DNA from: an uncultured Christensenella sp.
GTDB lineage: Bacteria; Bacillota_A; Clostridia; Christensenellales; Borkfalkiaceae
Direction of reading: 5' to 3'
Length of the DNA stretch: 64,000 bases
Assembly: GCA_910579295.1 (NCBI GenBank)
Contig: CAJTTC010000010.1
Location: 3,670 to 67,669, forward strand
Positions 16,488-24,651 of this stretch are shown in pieces. Position numbers and translations under genes: made by a program. Each line of letters begins with the position of its first letter. Within the stretch, counting starts at the first letter, position 1. The notes below the pieces were generated by a model. The model saw nothing but the letters and a program-made list of their open reading frames with translations, ran no database searches and had not been told where the DNA came from.

Positions 16488-16608
16488 CAGGGGCGCGCCG
16501 TAACTGACGAGGGTAATTGCGGATAACCGCAAGGGAGCGGCGCTCGCCCGTAAAGCCGTTCGTCTGGGCAAATTTACTCTGTCGGGTAGATTGCCCTGTT
16601 TTTTTTGA
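16488..16608 (+). promoter_or_regulatory. ZTP (pfl-motif) riboswitch with terminator
   Basis: The leader shows the conserved ZTP-aptamer blocks in order: GGGCGCGCCGTAACTGACGA (16491-16510), then GGGAGCGGCGC (16533-16543), then CCGTTCGTCTGGGCA (16556-16570). A hairpin with GGATAACC lies between them. The last block overlaps a terminator: GGGCAAATTTACTC pairs with GGGTAGATTGCCC (to about 16596) followed by eight T. ZTP or ZMP binding signals low 10-formyl-tetrahydrofolate; ligand would prevent termination and switch on the downstream pyruvate formate-lyase genes. The motif was originally named after its occurrence upstream of pfl genes. Confidence 0.92.
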
Positions 16609-16621
16609 GAGGTTGCGGCTT

Positions 16622-17344
16622 ATGGACGGTTATATCCATTCTTTTGAAAGTTTCGGCACGGTGGACGGACCGGGTATTCGCTTTGTCGTGTTTATGCAGG
16701 GTTGTCCTATGCGCTGTCTGTACTGCCATAACCCCGACACGTGGCGCGCGGGCGCGGGCAAGACTTACACGGCTGAGGAGGTTGCCGCAAACGCCGCGAA
16801 GTACAAAAGCTATTTCTCGGGCGGGGGCGGAGTTACCGTATCGGGCGGCGAACCGCTTATGCAGGCGGATTTCGTGCGCGAGCTGTTTACTCTTTTAAAG
16901 GCTAAGGGGATTAACACCGCGCTCGACACCTCGGGCATACTCTTCAATCCCGCGGACAAGCACAAATTCGACGCGTTGCTCGAAGTGTGCGACCTCGTGC
17001 TTCTGGACTTAAAGCATATCGACGGGGCGGAGCACAAAAAGCTGACGGGGCATTCAAACGGTAACGTGCTCGCCTTTGCCGAATATCTGTCGGATACAGG
17101 CAAGCCTATGTGGATAAGGCACGTTTTAGTGCCCGATATAACCGATAACGACGAATATTTGAAGAATCTGGCGCAGTTCATAGACGGGCTTAAAACGGTC
17201 GAGAGGATAGAGGTTTTACCCTATCACACAATGGGCGCGGTCAAATATAAAAATTTAGGTATGGAGTACGCGCTCGAAGGCGTCGAGCCGCCTGCAAGAG
17301 GGCGGGTGCAGAACGCAAAGCGCATTTTGGGGATAATAAAATGA
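16622..17344 (+). CDS. pflA: Pyruvate formate-lyase activating enzyme
   Basis: A 240-residue radical SAM enzyme. The [4Fe-4S] motif CxxxCxxC is at Cys28, Cys32 and Cys35 (GCPMRCLYCHNPDTW), and the SAM-binding GGE motif (VSGGEPLMQ) follows near residue 80. It generates the glycyl radical on Pfl. I place the start at ATG 16622, after AGAGG and beyond the riboswitch terminator; longer open frames would run through the aptamer. It lacks the extra ferredoxin domain of other glycyl-radical activases, consistent with Pfl. Its stop overlaps the next start (ATGA). Confidence 0.95.
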   Translation: MDGYIHSFESFGTVDGPGIRFVVFMQGCPMRCLYCHNPDTWRAGAGKTYTAEEVAANAAKYKSYFSGGGGVTVSGGEPLMQADFVRELFTLLKAKGINTALDTSGILFNPADKHKFDALLEVCDLVLLDLKHIDGAEHKKLTGHSNGNVLAFAEYLSDTGKPMWIRHVLVPDITDNDEYLKNLAQFIDGLKTVERIEVLPYHTMGAVKYKNLGMEYALEGVEPPARGRVQNAKRILGIIK

Positions 17345-17622
17345 ACGTTGATCTGAGCGGGAAATGTCTTATAGAGGTGAGCGGAGAGGCGTGCGCGGCG
17401 TGCCTTGCCGTAATGCCCAATTGCGCCGAGGTTGCGCGGTCGTCCGGCTTAAAATTCGTCAAGATAAGCGTGGAGGATAACCCCGAGGTTGTAGAGGAGT
17501 TCAGGCTTGAACGCATACCCTCTATCATAATAGCCGAGGACGGCAGAGAAATAGCCAAGTGCTCGGGATATCAGCCTCTCGAAATCCTTGAACTTTGGGT
17601 GGAAGCCAAAATCAACGGATAA
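17341..17622 (+). CDS. Thioredoxin-like protein in the pfl operon
   Basis: A 93-residue single-domain thioredoxin-fold protein. The redox motif is CAAC (in GEACAACLAVMP) near residues 18-21 and the cis-proline loop is ERIPSIII. The CAAC active site and small size differ from housekeeping thioredoxins (CGPC). It overlaps pflA by 4 bases and precedes the pfl body gene by 51 bases, so it is made with the Pfl system. It might protect or reduce the active-site cysteines of Pfl or supply electrons to the activase; this is inference. Confidence 0.82.
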   Translation: MNVDLSGKCLIEVSGEACAACLAVMPNCAEVARSSGLKFVKISVEDNPEVVEEFRLERIPSIIIAEDGREIAKCSGYQPLEILELWVEAKING

Positions 17623-17673
17623 TAGATACGGAACAATATAAAACAGGTTTACATAACAGGAGAAAATATAATT

Positions 17674-19707
17674 ATGATGTTTAAACAGTGGGAGGGCTTT
17701 ACCGCAGGAAAATGGAGCGACGACGAGGTAAACGTGCGCGATTTCATTCAGCACAATTACAAGCCGTACGAGGGCGACGGTAAATTCCTCGAAGGACCTA
17801 CGGAGGCGACAACTAAGCTCTGGAAGGAGATATTAAAGCTGTCCGCGGAGGAGAGAAAGGCAGGCGGCGTATTGAAGGCGGATACAAGCGTTGTGTCCAC
17901 GCTGACAAGTCACCCCGCGGGCTATATCGACAAGCCGCTTGAAAAGATAGTCGGATTGCAGACGGACGAGCCGTTTAAGCGCTCTCTGCAACCCTTCGGC
18001 GGCATTAAGATGAGCGAGCAGGCTCTCAATATGTACGGTTACGAGCTCGACCCGCAGATAAAATATATATTCACTCACTACCGCAAGACGCATAACGACG
18101 GCGTGTACGACGCGTACACTCCCGAAATGCGCCGCGCGCGTACGGCTCATATTCTCACGGGCTTGCCCGATACCTACGGCAGGGGCAGAATTGTCGGCGA
18201 TTACCGCAGGGTTGCTCTGTACGGCGTAGACTATCTTATCGAGCACAAAAAGCGCGACAAGGATATGATCGACGGCGATATGTTGCCCGACAAGGTGCGC
18301 GACAGGGAAGAGCTGTCCGAGCAGATAAAGGCTCTCGGCGCGCTCAAAGAAATGGCGGCGCTCTACGGCTTCGATATTTCCAAGCCCGCGCAGACCGCGC
18401 AGGAGGCTATACAGTGGCTGTACTTCGGCTATCTCGCGGCGGTCAAGGATCAGAACGGCGCGGCAATGTCGATAGGCAGAAACTCCACATTCCTCGACGT
18501 TTATATCGAGCGCGATTTGGAGAGGGGAATAATCACGGAGAAAGAAGCGCAGGAGCTTATAGACCACTTTGTAATGAAGTTGCGTATCGTCAAGTTTATG
18601 CGCATAAAGGACTATAACGAGCTGTTTTCGGGCGATCCCACCTGGGTAACGGAGTCGATAGGCGGTATGGGCGTCGACGGCAGAACGCTTGTCACGAAAA
18701 ATTCTTTCAGAATACTGCATACGCTTACCAATCTCGGACCTGCGCCCGAGCCCAATCTTACGGTGCTCTGGTCGCGCAATCTCCCCGCGGGCTTTAAAAA
18801 GTTCTGCGCGGAAACGTCCATTGCTACATCGGCAATTCAGTACGAAAGCGACGATTTAATGCGCCCCGAAATGGGCGACGACTACTGCATAGCTTGTTGC
18901 GTAAGCTGTATGCGCGTCGGCAAGGATATGCAGTTCTTCGGAGCAAGGGCAAATCTTGCAAAGTGCCTTCTTTACGCAATCAACGGCGGCAAGGACGAGC
19001 TTACGCTGGACAAAAAGACGGGCAAACACCTTCAAGTGTCGCCTATGTATTCGCCTATTCTGGGCGACGGTGCTTTGGACTACGCCGACGTTACGTGCAA
19101 GTATGAGCAGATGATGGACTGGCTTGCGGGACTGTACGTAAACACGCTCAACCTCATTCACTATATGCACGACAAATATTCGTACGAGGCGCTTGAAATG
19201 GCGTTGCACGACACCGACGTAAGGCGTTTCTTCGCTACTGGCATAGCGGGACTTTCGTGCGCGGTGGACAGCCTTTCGGCAATCAAGTACGCAAAAGTCT
19301 ATCCCGTCCGCAACGAAGAGGGGATTGTGGTCGACTTTAAAATCGAGGGAGAGTATCCGCAGTACGGCAACAACGACGACAGGGTAGACCAAATCGCCGT
19401 ATGGCTTGTAAAGACGTTTATGAACAAGGTGAAGAGCCATTACACCTATCGCGGAAGCGTGCCCACTACGTCAATTCTTACTATTACTTCCAACGTAGTG
19501 TACGGCAAAAAGACGGGCAACACTCCCGACGGAAGAAGAGCGGGAACGCCGCTTGCTCCCGGTGCAAACCCCATGCACGGCAGGGACAAGAACGGCGCGT
19601 TAGCCTCGCTTGAATCTGTTGCAAAGCTTCCCTACGAGTACTCGCGCGACGGCATATCCAACACGTTTTCTGTAACGCCCGCGTCGCTCGGCAAGGACGA
19701 AGATTAA
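17674..19707 (+). CDS. pflB: Pyruvate formate-lyase, body subunit without glycyl-radical domain
   Basis: A 677-residue protein covering the ten-stranded barrel of pyruvate formate-lyase, ending with NTFSVTPASLGKDED, which aligns with the segment just before the C-terminal finger loop of E. coli PflB. The catalytic cysteine pair is intact at Cys408-Cys409 (DDYCIACCVSCMRVGKD). The radical-bearing RVSGYA segment is absent; it is encoded by the next gene. The stop is a clean TAA followed by 28 bases with a new ribosome binding site, so this is a split gene rather than a point frameshift. ATG 17674 follows AGGAGAAAATATAATT. Confidence 0.92.
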   Translation: MMFKQWEGFTAGKWSDDEVNVRDFIQHNYKPYEGDGKFLEGPTEATTKLWKEILKLSAEERKAGGVLKADTSVVSTLTSHPAGYIDKPLEKIVGLQTDEPFKRSLQPFGGIKMSEQALNMYGYELDPQIKYIFTHYRKTHNDGVYDAYTPEMRRARTAHILTGLPDTYGRGRIVGDYRRVALYGVDYLIEHKKRDKDMIDGDMLPDKVRDREELSEQIKALGALKEMAALYGFDISKPAQTAQEAIQWLYFGYLAAVKDQNGAAMSIGRNSTFLDVYIERDLERGIITEKEAQELIDHFVMKLRIVKFMRIKDYNELFSGDPTWVTESIGGMGVDGRTLVTKNSFRILHTLTNLGPAPEPNLTVLWSRNLPAGFKKFCAETSIATSAIQYESDDLMRPEMGDDYCIACCVSCMRVGKDMQFFGARANLAKCLLYAINGGKDELTLDKKTGKHLQVSPMYSPILGDGALDYADVTCKYEQMMDWLAGLYVNTLNLIHYMHDKYSYEALEMALHDTDVRRFFATGIAGLSCAVDSLSAIKYAKVYPVRNEEGIVVDFKIEGEYPQYGNNDDRVDQIAVWLVKTFMNKVKSHYTYRGSVPTTSILTITSNVVYGKKTGNTPDGRRAGTPLAPGANPMHGRDKNGALASLESVAKLPYEYSRDGISNTFSVTPASLGKDED

Positions 19708-19735
19708 TATAAAAATTATAAAAGGAGAATTTATT

Positions 19736-19966
19736 ATGTCAAGAGCGGACAATTTAGTAAATATGCTGGACGCGTACGTAGCGGACGGCGGATATCATTT
19801 AAACGTAAACGTGTTCAGCCGCGAAACGCTGTTAGACGCGCAGGCTCACCCCGAAAAGTATCCTCAGCTTACAATCAGGGTATCGGGCTACGCCGTCAAC
19901 TTCAACAAGCTGACAAAGGAACAGCAGGACGACGTTATTTCGCGTACCATACACGAGCATTTGTAA
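19736..19966 (+). CDS. Separate glycyl-radical domain of pyruvate formate-lyase
   Basis: A 76-residue protein equal to the C-terminal finger of PflB: HLNVNVFSRETLLDAQAHPE, then QLTIRVSGYAVNF with the radical glycine at Gly51, then LTKEQQDDVISRTIHE. It starts at its own ATG, 7 bases or so after AAAAGGAG. It resembles GrcA/YfiD in being a free-standing radical domain, but GrcA repairs a damaged intact Pfl, whereas here the partner body at 17674 lacks the domain, so this one must supply the radical for every turnover. Together the two chains total 753 residues, the normal size of PflB. Confidence 0.92.
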   Translation: MSRADNLVNMLDAYVADGGYHLNVNVFSRETLLDAQAHPEKYPQLTIRVSGYAVNFNKLTKEQQDDVISRTIHEHL

Positions 19967-19995
19967 TTTAATTGCTGTAACTTTAAATAAAATCA

Positions 19996-20038
19996 AAGCA
20001 AGCTTCTCTATTATTTTTAATGGGGAGCTTGCTTTTTT
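19996..20038 (+). terminator. Terminator of the pfl operon
   Basis: AAGCAAGCTTCTC (19996-20008) pairs with GGGGAGCTTGCTT (20022-20034), with one wobble pair, and is followed by a T run. Confidence 0.8.
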
Positions 20039-20125
20039 GCGTTAAATAAGCGGAGTAATCGAAGCCGACCTGCCGTTTCAGTCAAAATATTTTTAAATGC
20101 CGTTTTAAATATACGGGCTTTTTAT

Positions 20126-20154
20126 TTTACAATGACGGCTGTTTATTGTATAAT
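20126..20154 (+). promoter_or_regulatory. Promoter of the 20197 gene
   Basis: TTTACA (20126-20131) and TATAAT (20149-20154) are 17 bases apart; the gene starts 43 bases after the -10 box. Confidence 0.75.
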
Positions 20155-20196
20155 TATTATGTATAATAATATTTTCATACGGACAACGGTACGATA

Positions 20197-21225
20197 ATGA
20201 AGAGCAAAAGAAGACGGAAATTGTCCGGAAAGGTTATTGCCGCAATCTGTACGGCGGCGGTTGCCGCTGTCTTGCTGGCGGCAATACTCATAACCAACAT
20301 TTTCATTCCAATAAAATATTTCACCGCGTATTGCGTAAAGCGCAACCCCAATTCAAAGGGCGTTATGCGCGTCGGTTTTATCGACGTCGGCTTCGGCGAC
20401 AGCACTCTTGTCGAGCTTCCCGACGGAAAAACCGTACTTATTGACGGCGGCGACGGAGCGTACGGCAATAATCTTAATCTGCTTGCGTATTTAAACGCCG
20501 CGGGAGTGGATACAATAGACTACTTAATCTGTACGTCGGTCAAAAAGGAGCACTGCGGCGGACTTGCCGATATTATTAAATACAAAGAAGTCGGATTCGC
20601 ATATATCCCTTATTGCCTGAACACCCGCATAACCGCAGAGTACCACGCGTTTATAAGCCAATTGAATAAACGTAATATTTCATACGGTTACGCATGCGCG
20701 GGCGAGGGAATAATAGACGGCAAGGGCAGTTATTTTCTGACGTTCCTTTCGCCTACCGATTATCAAAATCCCCAATCGCAGTACTACGCAATGAACAGCG
20801 ACCCGACAGCCGCGAATATCGACGGCGCTTCGGTCGTGTGTTGGTTGGAGTATGCGGGCGTCTGCTTTGCGCTCACCTCGGATATACGCGCCGACGGGCT
20901 TAAACGCATAGTCGGCGAATACAGGGCGTGCGCGGCGCTCGGTCAGCCCTATTCTATGTTCCGCGGCAAGAGCGTGAACTTGGAAAACTGCACGGTCGTC
21001 ACCGCTCCGTGCCATGCGGGAGCAAACGGCACGTACGCGCCGTGGTACGATTTGACAAAACCCGAACAGGCGGTAATAAGCGTCGGCAAAAACTATTCCG
21101 ATTATCCCTCGCTTAAAGCTTTGTCGGATATATGCAACTACTGTCAGCCGCTTTACACGATGTACGACGGCAACATTACGATAAGTGTGAACGGCGACGG
21201 ATACGCCGTAACAAAAAGCAAATAG
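20197..21225 (+). CDS. Membrane-anchored metallo-beta-lactamase-fold protein with degenerate active site
   Basis: A 342-residue protein with an N-terminal signal anchor (residues 14-38). The rest resembles the MBL domain of ComEC-type hydrolases: MRVGFIDVGFGDSTLVELPD, ILIDGGDG-type motif (VLIDGGDGAYG), a counterpart of the HxHxDH loop, ALTSDI and the final ATAPCHAG-like region. The metal loop that normally reads SHxHxDHIGG is CTSVKKEHCGGL (about residues 112-123), so the first ligands are replaced. It may be a non-catalytic or altered member. No comEC channel domain is attached. It stands just ahead of the aro operon, 21 bases before aroC. Confidence 0.75.
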   Translation: MKSKRRRKLSGKVIAAICTAAVAAVLLAAILITNIFIPIKYFTAYCVKRNPNSKGVMRVGFIDVGFGDSTLVELPDGKTVLIDGGDGAYGNNLNLLAYLNAAGVDTIDYLICTSVKKEHCGGLADIIKYKEVGFAYIPYCLNTRITAEYHAFISQLNKRNISYGYACAGEGIIDGKGSYFLTFLSPTDYQNPQSQYYAMNSDPTAANIDGASVVCWLEYAGVCFALTSDIRADGLKRIVGEYRACAALGQPYSMFRGKSVNLENCTVVTAPCHAGANGTYAPWYDLTKPEQAVISVGKNYSDYPSLKALSDICNYCQPLYTMYDGNITISVNGDGYAVTKSK

Positions 21226-21246
21226 CCAAACGGAGGCGCAGACCAT

Positions 21247-22377
21247 ATGATAAAATTTACGACCGCAGGCGAATCGCACGGCAAAATGTTAGTGGGTATT
21301 TTAGAGGGCTTGCCCTCCAATCTGCCCGTCGACATAGAGGCGGTAGACCGCAGTCTTGCCCTCCGTCAGAGCGGGTACGGCAGAGGCGGCAGGCAAAAGA
21401 TTGAAAAGGACAGAGTGGAAATTCTGTCGGGCGTTCGCAACCGACTTACGCTCGGCAGTCCGCTTGCGTTCTGCGTAAAGAATAACGACTATGCCAACTG
21501 GCAGGCGTATATGGCGGCGGAGGGAGCGGACGTTACACAGAAAGTGTTGACGCGCGTTCGCCCCGGACACGCCGATCTTACGGGTATGATAAAGTACGCG
21601 CAGACCGACGCTCGAAATATATTGGAGCGGGCAAGCGCGAGAGAAACTGCGGTGCGCGTTGCGGGCGGCGAAATTGCCCGACAGTATTTAACCGCGCTCG
21701 GCGTAAGCGTCGGCGGATATGTAAAGAGCGTTTGCGGCGTAGAGGACGCGGCTTTTCACCAATTCGAGGAGCTTAACGGCGCAAAGGAACAGCCTCTGTT
21801 TATGCTTGACGGCGAGGCGCAGAAGAGAGCAATGGCGCTTATCGACAAACTTAAAGCCGAGGGCGACACGGCGGGCGGCGTTGCCGAGATACGCGTAAAG
21901 GGCTTAAAGAGCGGCTTCGGCAGTTGTATGCGCTATGCCGACAAGCTTGACGCAAGGCTGTGCGGCGCGGTTATGAGCGTGCAGGCGGTAAAGGGCGTTG
22001 AGATAGGTTTGGGCTTTGCCGCGGCAAATCTTGCGGGGAGCAAGGTCCATGACGAAATATTTTTAAACGACGGTAAATATTGCAGACGTACAAACAACGC
22101 GGGCGGAATAGAGGGCGGTATGTCCAACGGCGAGGAGATAGTTTTACGCGCCGCTATGAAGCCCATACCCACGCTTATGCGCGGGCTCAGGACGGTGGAT
22201 ACGGCTAACGGTCAGCCCGCGGTTGCGGCAAGCGAGCGCAGCGACGTGGCGGCGATATGCGCATTCGAGATTATACTTGAAAGCGTGATAAGCTTAACGC
22301 TTGCCGAAGTCGTATCGGAAAGGCTCGGCGGCGACAATATCGAGGAGGTAAAGGGGCGCTATGCGCTTCTGCCGTAA
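21247..22377 (+). CDS. aroC: Chorismate synthase
   Basis: A 376-residue AroC. Signature regions are present: GESHGKMLVGILEGLPSNLP (about 8-27), RPGHADLTGMIKYAQTDARN with ERASARETA (about 110-140) and the C-terminal RSDVAAICAFEI. It converts EPSP to chorismate with reduced FMN in the cytosol. First of five contiguous shikimate-pathway genes; ATG 21247 follows GGAGGCG. The aroA (EPSP synthase) and DAHP synthase genes are not in this window. Confidence 0.97.
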   Translation: MIKFTTAGESHGKMLVGILEGLPSNLPVDIEAVDRSLALRQSGYGRGGRQKIEKDRVEILSGVRNRLTLGSPLAFCVKNNDYANWQAYMAAEGADVTQKVLTRVRPGHADLTGMIKYAQTDARNILERASARETAVRVAGGEIARQYLTALGVSVGGYVKSVCGVEDAAFHQFEELNGAKEQPLFMLDGEAQKRAMALIDKLKAEGDTAGGVAEIRVKGLKSGFGSCMRYADKLDARLCGAVMSVQAVKGVEIGLGFAAANLAGSKVHDEIFLNDGKYCRRTNNAGGIEGGMSNGEEIVLRAAMKPIPTLMRGLRTVDTANGQPAVAASERSDVAAICAFEIILESVISLTLAEVVSERLGGDNIEEVKGRYALLP

Positions 22378-22380
22378 CTT

Positions 22381-23448
22381 ATGCAGGATATCGAAATTTT
22401 AACCTCTTCTGCGGGCGGGAACAGCGTCATTCATTGCGGCGCGGGCGCGTTCGACGAATACGCTCCCCAAATTGCGGGCAAAAAATTTATTGTTACGGAC
22501 AGCAACGTTTACAGGCTGTACGGCAAACTTATTGCGCAAACGTTCGGCGATTGTCCCGTGTTTGTTTTGCCCGCGGGCGAAAAGAGCAAGAATTACAACA
22601 GCCTTAAAAATATTTTAAAGGCGATGACGGAGAGCGGCGTAACCCGTTCGTCGACCGTAATAGCTTTCGGCGGCGGAGTTGTAGGCGATATCGCGGGGCT
22701 TGCCGCAAGCCTTTATATGCGCGGCACGGGTATCGTACAAATTCCGACTACGCTGTTGGCGCAGGTGGACAGCTCGGTGGGCGGCAAAACGGCGATAGAT
22801 TTCTGCGGAGTTAAAAACGCCGTGGGCGCGTTCTATCAGCCGTCGCAGGTTATCGTCGACCCGCTCTTCCTGCGTACATTGCCCGCGCGCGAACTGCGTT
22901 GCGGCTTGGGTGAGATTATCAAGTACGGCGCGCTTGATTGCGGCATATATGCCGCTCTATCGCAAAATCAGCACGATTTATCCGACTACGCCTTTCTCGA
23001 AAACGTAACGTTCGACTGTATCAGTCACAAGGCAAAAGTCGTTGCGGAGGACGAGCGCGACGTCAGCGGAGCGAGAAAAACGCTCAATCTGGGGCACACT
23101 ACGGGGCACGCGTTCGAGCTGTATTATAAGCGCAAATCGCACGGCGAATTCGTGCTTATAGGAATGTATTACGAGCTGTATATTGCCGTTCGTTGTGGCA
23201 TATGCGGGGGGCATTACGCCGAAAGCCTGCGCGCGCTCATCAAAAAAGTACTAAAAAAAATCCCGTCCTATTCAGACGCGCAGTCGGCGGCGGCAGGCGC
23301 TAAGTACGATAAAAAGAACGAAGAGCAGTCGACCGTATCCGTAATCGTACCAAAGCGCGAGGGTGAAAGTGCGGAAATAAAATTGCCGATCGCGGAATAT
23401 ATGCAGATGATAGGCGACTGCGCAAAGGAGTTAAAGCAAAATGGTTAA
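22381..23448 (+). CDS. aroB: 3-dehydroquinate synthase
   Basis: A 355-residue AroB with the NAD-binding GGGVVGDIAGLAAS (about 98-111), the substrate region IPTTLLAQVDSSVGGKTAID (about 121-140), and metal-ligand histidines in LGHTTGHAFE. It cyclises DAHP to 3-dehydroquinate. It begins 4 bases after aroC and ends 8 bases into aroE, confirming cotranscription. Confidence 0.97.
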   Translation: MQDIEILTSSAGGNSVIHCGAGAFDEYAPQIAGKKFIVTDSNVYRLYGKLIAQTFGDCPVFVLPAGEKSKNYNSLKNILKAMTESGVTRSSTVIAFGGGVVGDIAGLAASLYMRGTGIVQIPTTLLAQVDSSVGGKTAIDFCGVKNAVGAFYQPSQVIVDPLFLRTLPARELRCGLGEIIKYGALDCGIYAALSQNQHDLSDYAFLENVTFDCISHKAKVVAEDERDVSGARKTLNLGHTTGHAFELYYKRKSHGEFVLIGMYYELYIAVRCGICGGHYAESLRALIKKVLKKIPSYSDAQSAAAGAKYDKKNEEQSTVSVIVPKREGESAEIKLPIAEYMQMIGDCAKELKQNG

Positions 23449-24244
23449 GCTTGCCGTTATCGGAAAGGACGTGTCGCAATCCACAAGCCCGCAAATTCAC
23501 AACTTCATCGCGAGAGAATTGGGGCTGGAAATGACTTACGGGCGCATATCTATCGAGGAGAGCGCGTTCGAGGACAGAATAGAAGAGCTGCTGTCAGAAT
23601 ACGACGGCTTAAACGTAACCATTCCTTACAAGCTGTCGGTAATCCCCCACCTTAAAGGCGTGGAGGGCGACGCGGCGGCGTTCGGCGCGGTAAACACGGT
23701 GCTGACCTCAACGCGCACGGGCCACAATACCGACGGGCTGGGCTTTATGCAGATGCTTAAAGCTGAGGGCGTGGACGCGGCGGGTAAAGACGTGCTTGTG
23801 CTCGGCGCGGGCGGCGCGGGCAGAAGCGTGGCGAAGAAGCTTGCCGACGGCGGAGCTAAGGTCAGAATTTACGACCGCAACGCGCAGAACGCTAAAAGAG
23901 TTTCAGCGGAGTTCAATGGCGTTGAGGCGGTTGACGGCGTTACGGTCGGAAATCGTTATCTGATAGTCAACGCGACGGGTGTAGGTATGCACAAGAGCGT
24001 GGGTATATCGCCGATAACGGAGGATATAATCGCGGGCTGCGAGGTTGCCGTCGATTTAATCTACGTGCCCGAAAAGAGCGAGTTTTTGAGGATAGCCGAG
24101 GCGCAGGGCAAAAAGATTATAAACGGCAGGGCAATGCTCTTTTATCAGGCGTATTATGCCGATTGCATTTATTTCAATCTGACGCCCTCGCCCGAAGTTG
24201 CAACGGGGCTGTTCGCAAAATATTTAAAGGAAGTGGTAAAATGA
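23441..24244 (+). CDS. aroE: Shikimate dehydrogenase
   Basis: A 267-residue AroE. Substrate-binding VSQSTSPQIHN, catalytic NVTIPYKLSV (Lys), TDGLGF and the NADP Rossmann motif LGAGGAGRSVAKKLA are all present. It reduces 3-dehydroshikimate to shikimate with NADPH. The ATG at 23441 lies inside the end of aroB and the stop overlaps aroQ by 4 bases. Confidence 0.96.
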   Translation: MVKLAVIGKDVSQSTSPQIHNFIARELGLEMTYGRISIEESAFEDRIEELLSEYDGLNVTIPYKLSVIPHLKGVEGDAAAFGAVNTVLTSTRTGHNTDGLGFMQMLKAEGVDAAGKDVLVLGAGGAGRSVAKKLADGGAKVRIYDRNAQNAKRVSAEFNGVEAVDGVTVGNRYLIVNATGVGMHKSVGISPITEDIIAGCEVAVDLIYVPEKSEFLRIAEAQGKKIINGRAMLFYQAYYADCIYFNLTPSPEVATGLFAKYLKEVVK

Positions 24245-24651
24245 AATTTTTATTTATCAACGGAGTAAATCTCAATATGACGGGCGTACGCGAGAAGGGC
24301 GTATACGGCACGGAAACGCTTGACGATATAAACAGGCAGATTGCCGCGCACTTCGACGGCGACGATTGCGAGTTTTTTCAAAGCAATATAGAGGGCGAAA
24401 TTTGCACGGCTATACAGGCGGCGCAGGCGGACGGCATAATTTTAAACGCAGGCGCGTTCACTCATTACAGCTACGCAATCCGCGACGCAATCGCTTCGGT
24501 TAAAGTTCCCGTAGTAGAGGTGCATATGTCCAACGTTCACGCACGCGAAGAGTTCAGAAGCAAGTCGGTGCTCTCCGCGGTGTGCAAGGGCGTTGTCCTC
24601 GGCTTCGGCAAAAACAGCTATATTCTCGCCGCAGAGAGCTTCAAGCTGTGA
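24241..24651 (+). CDS. aroQ: 3-dehydroquinate dehydratase, type II
   Basis: A 136-residue type II dehydroquinase. The start ATG 24241 overlaps the aroE stop. It has the N-terminal INGVNLNMTGVREKGVYG with the catalytic arginine and tyrosine loop, the AFTHYSYAIRDAI helix and VEVHMSNVHAREEFR with the catalytic histidine. It dehydrates 3-dehydroquinate to 3-dehydroshikimate. A longer upstream frame within aroE is not used. Confidence 0.95.
   Translation: MKFLFINGVNLNMTGVREKGVYGTETLDDINRQIAAHFDGDDCEFFQSNIEGEICTAIQAAQADGIILNAGAFTHYSYAIRDAIASVKVPVVEVHMSNVHAREEFRSKSVLSAVCKGVVLGFGKNSYILAAESFKL

Noticed and set aside
16517..16621. Longer N-terminus for pflA
   Set aside because: It would be translated through the ZTP aptamer and terminator; the ATG at 16622 starts with the expected sequence of Pfl activases.
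17833..18720. 295-codon open frame on the minus strand inside the pfl body
   Set aside because: Shadow of the conserved Pfl coding sequence.
19700..19740. Pfl split as a sequencing frameshift or stop error
   Set aside because: The gap is 28 bases with a good AAAAGGAG and a new ATG, and its sequence does not translate to a Pfl linker in any frame. Both parts are intact at the joint.
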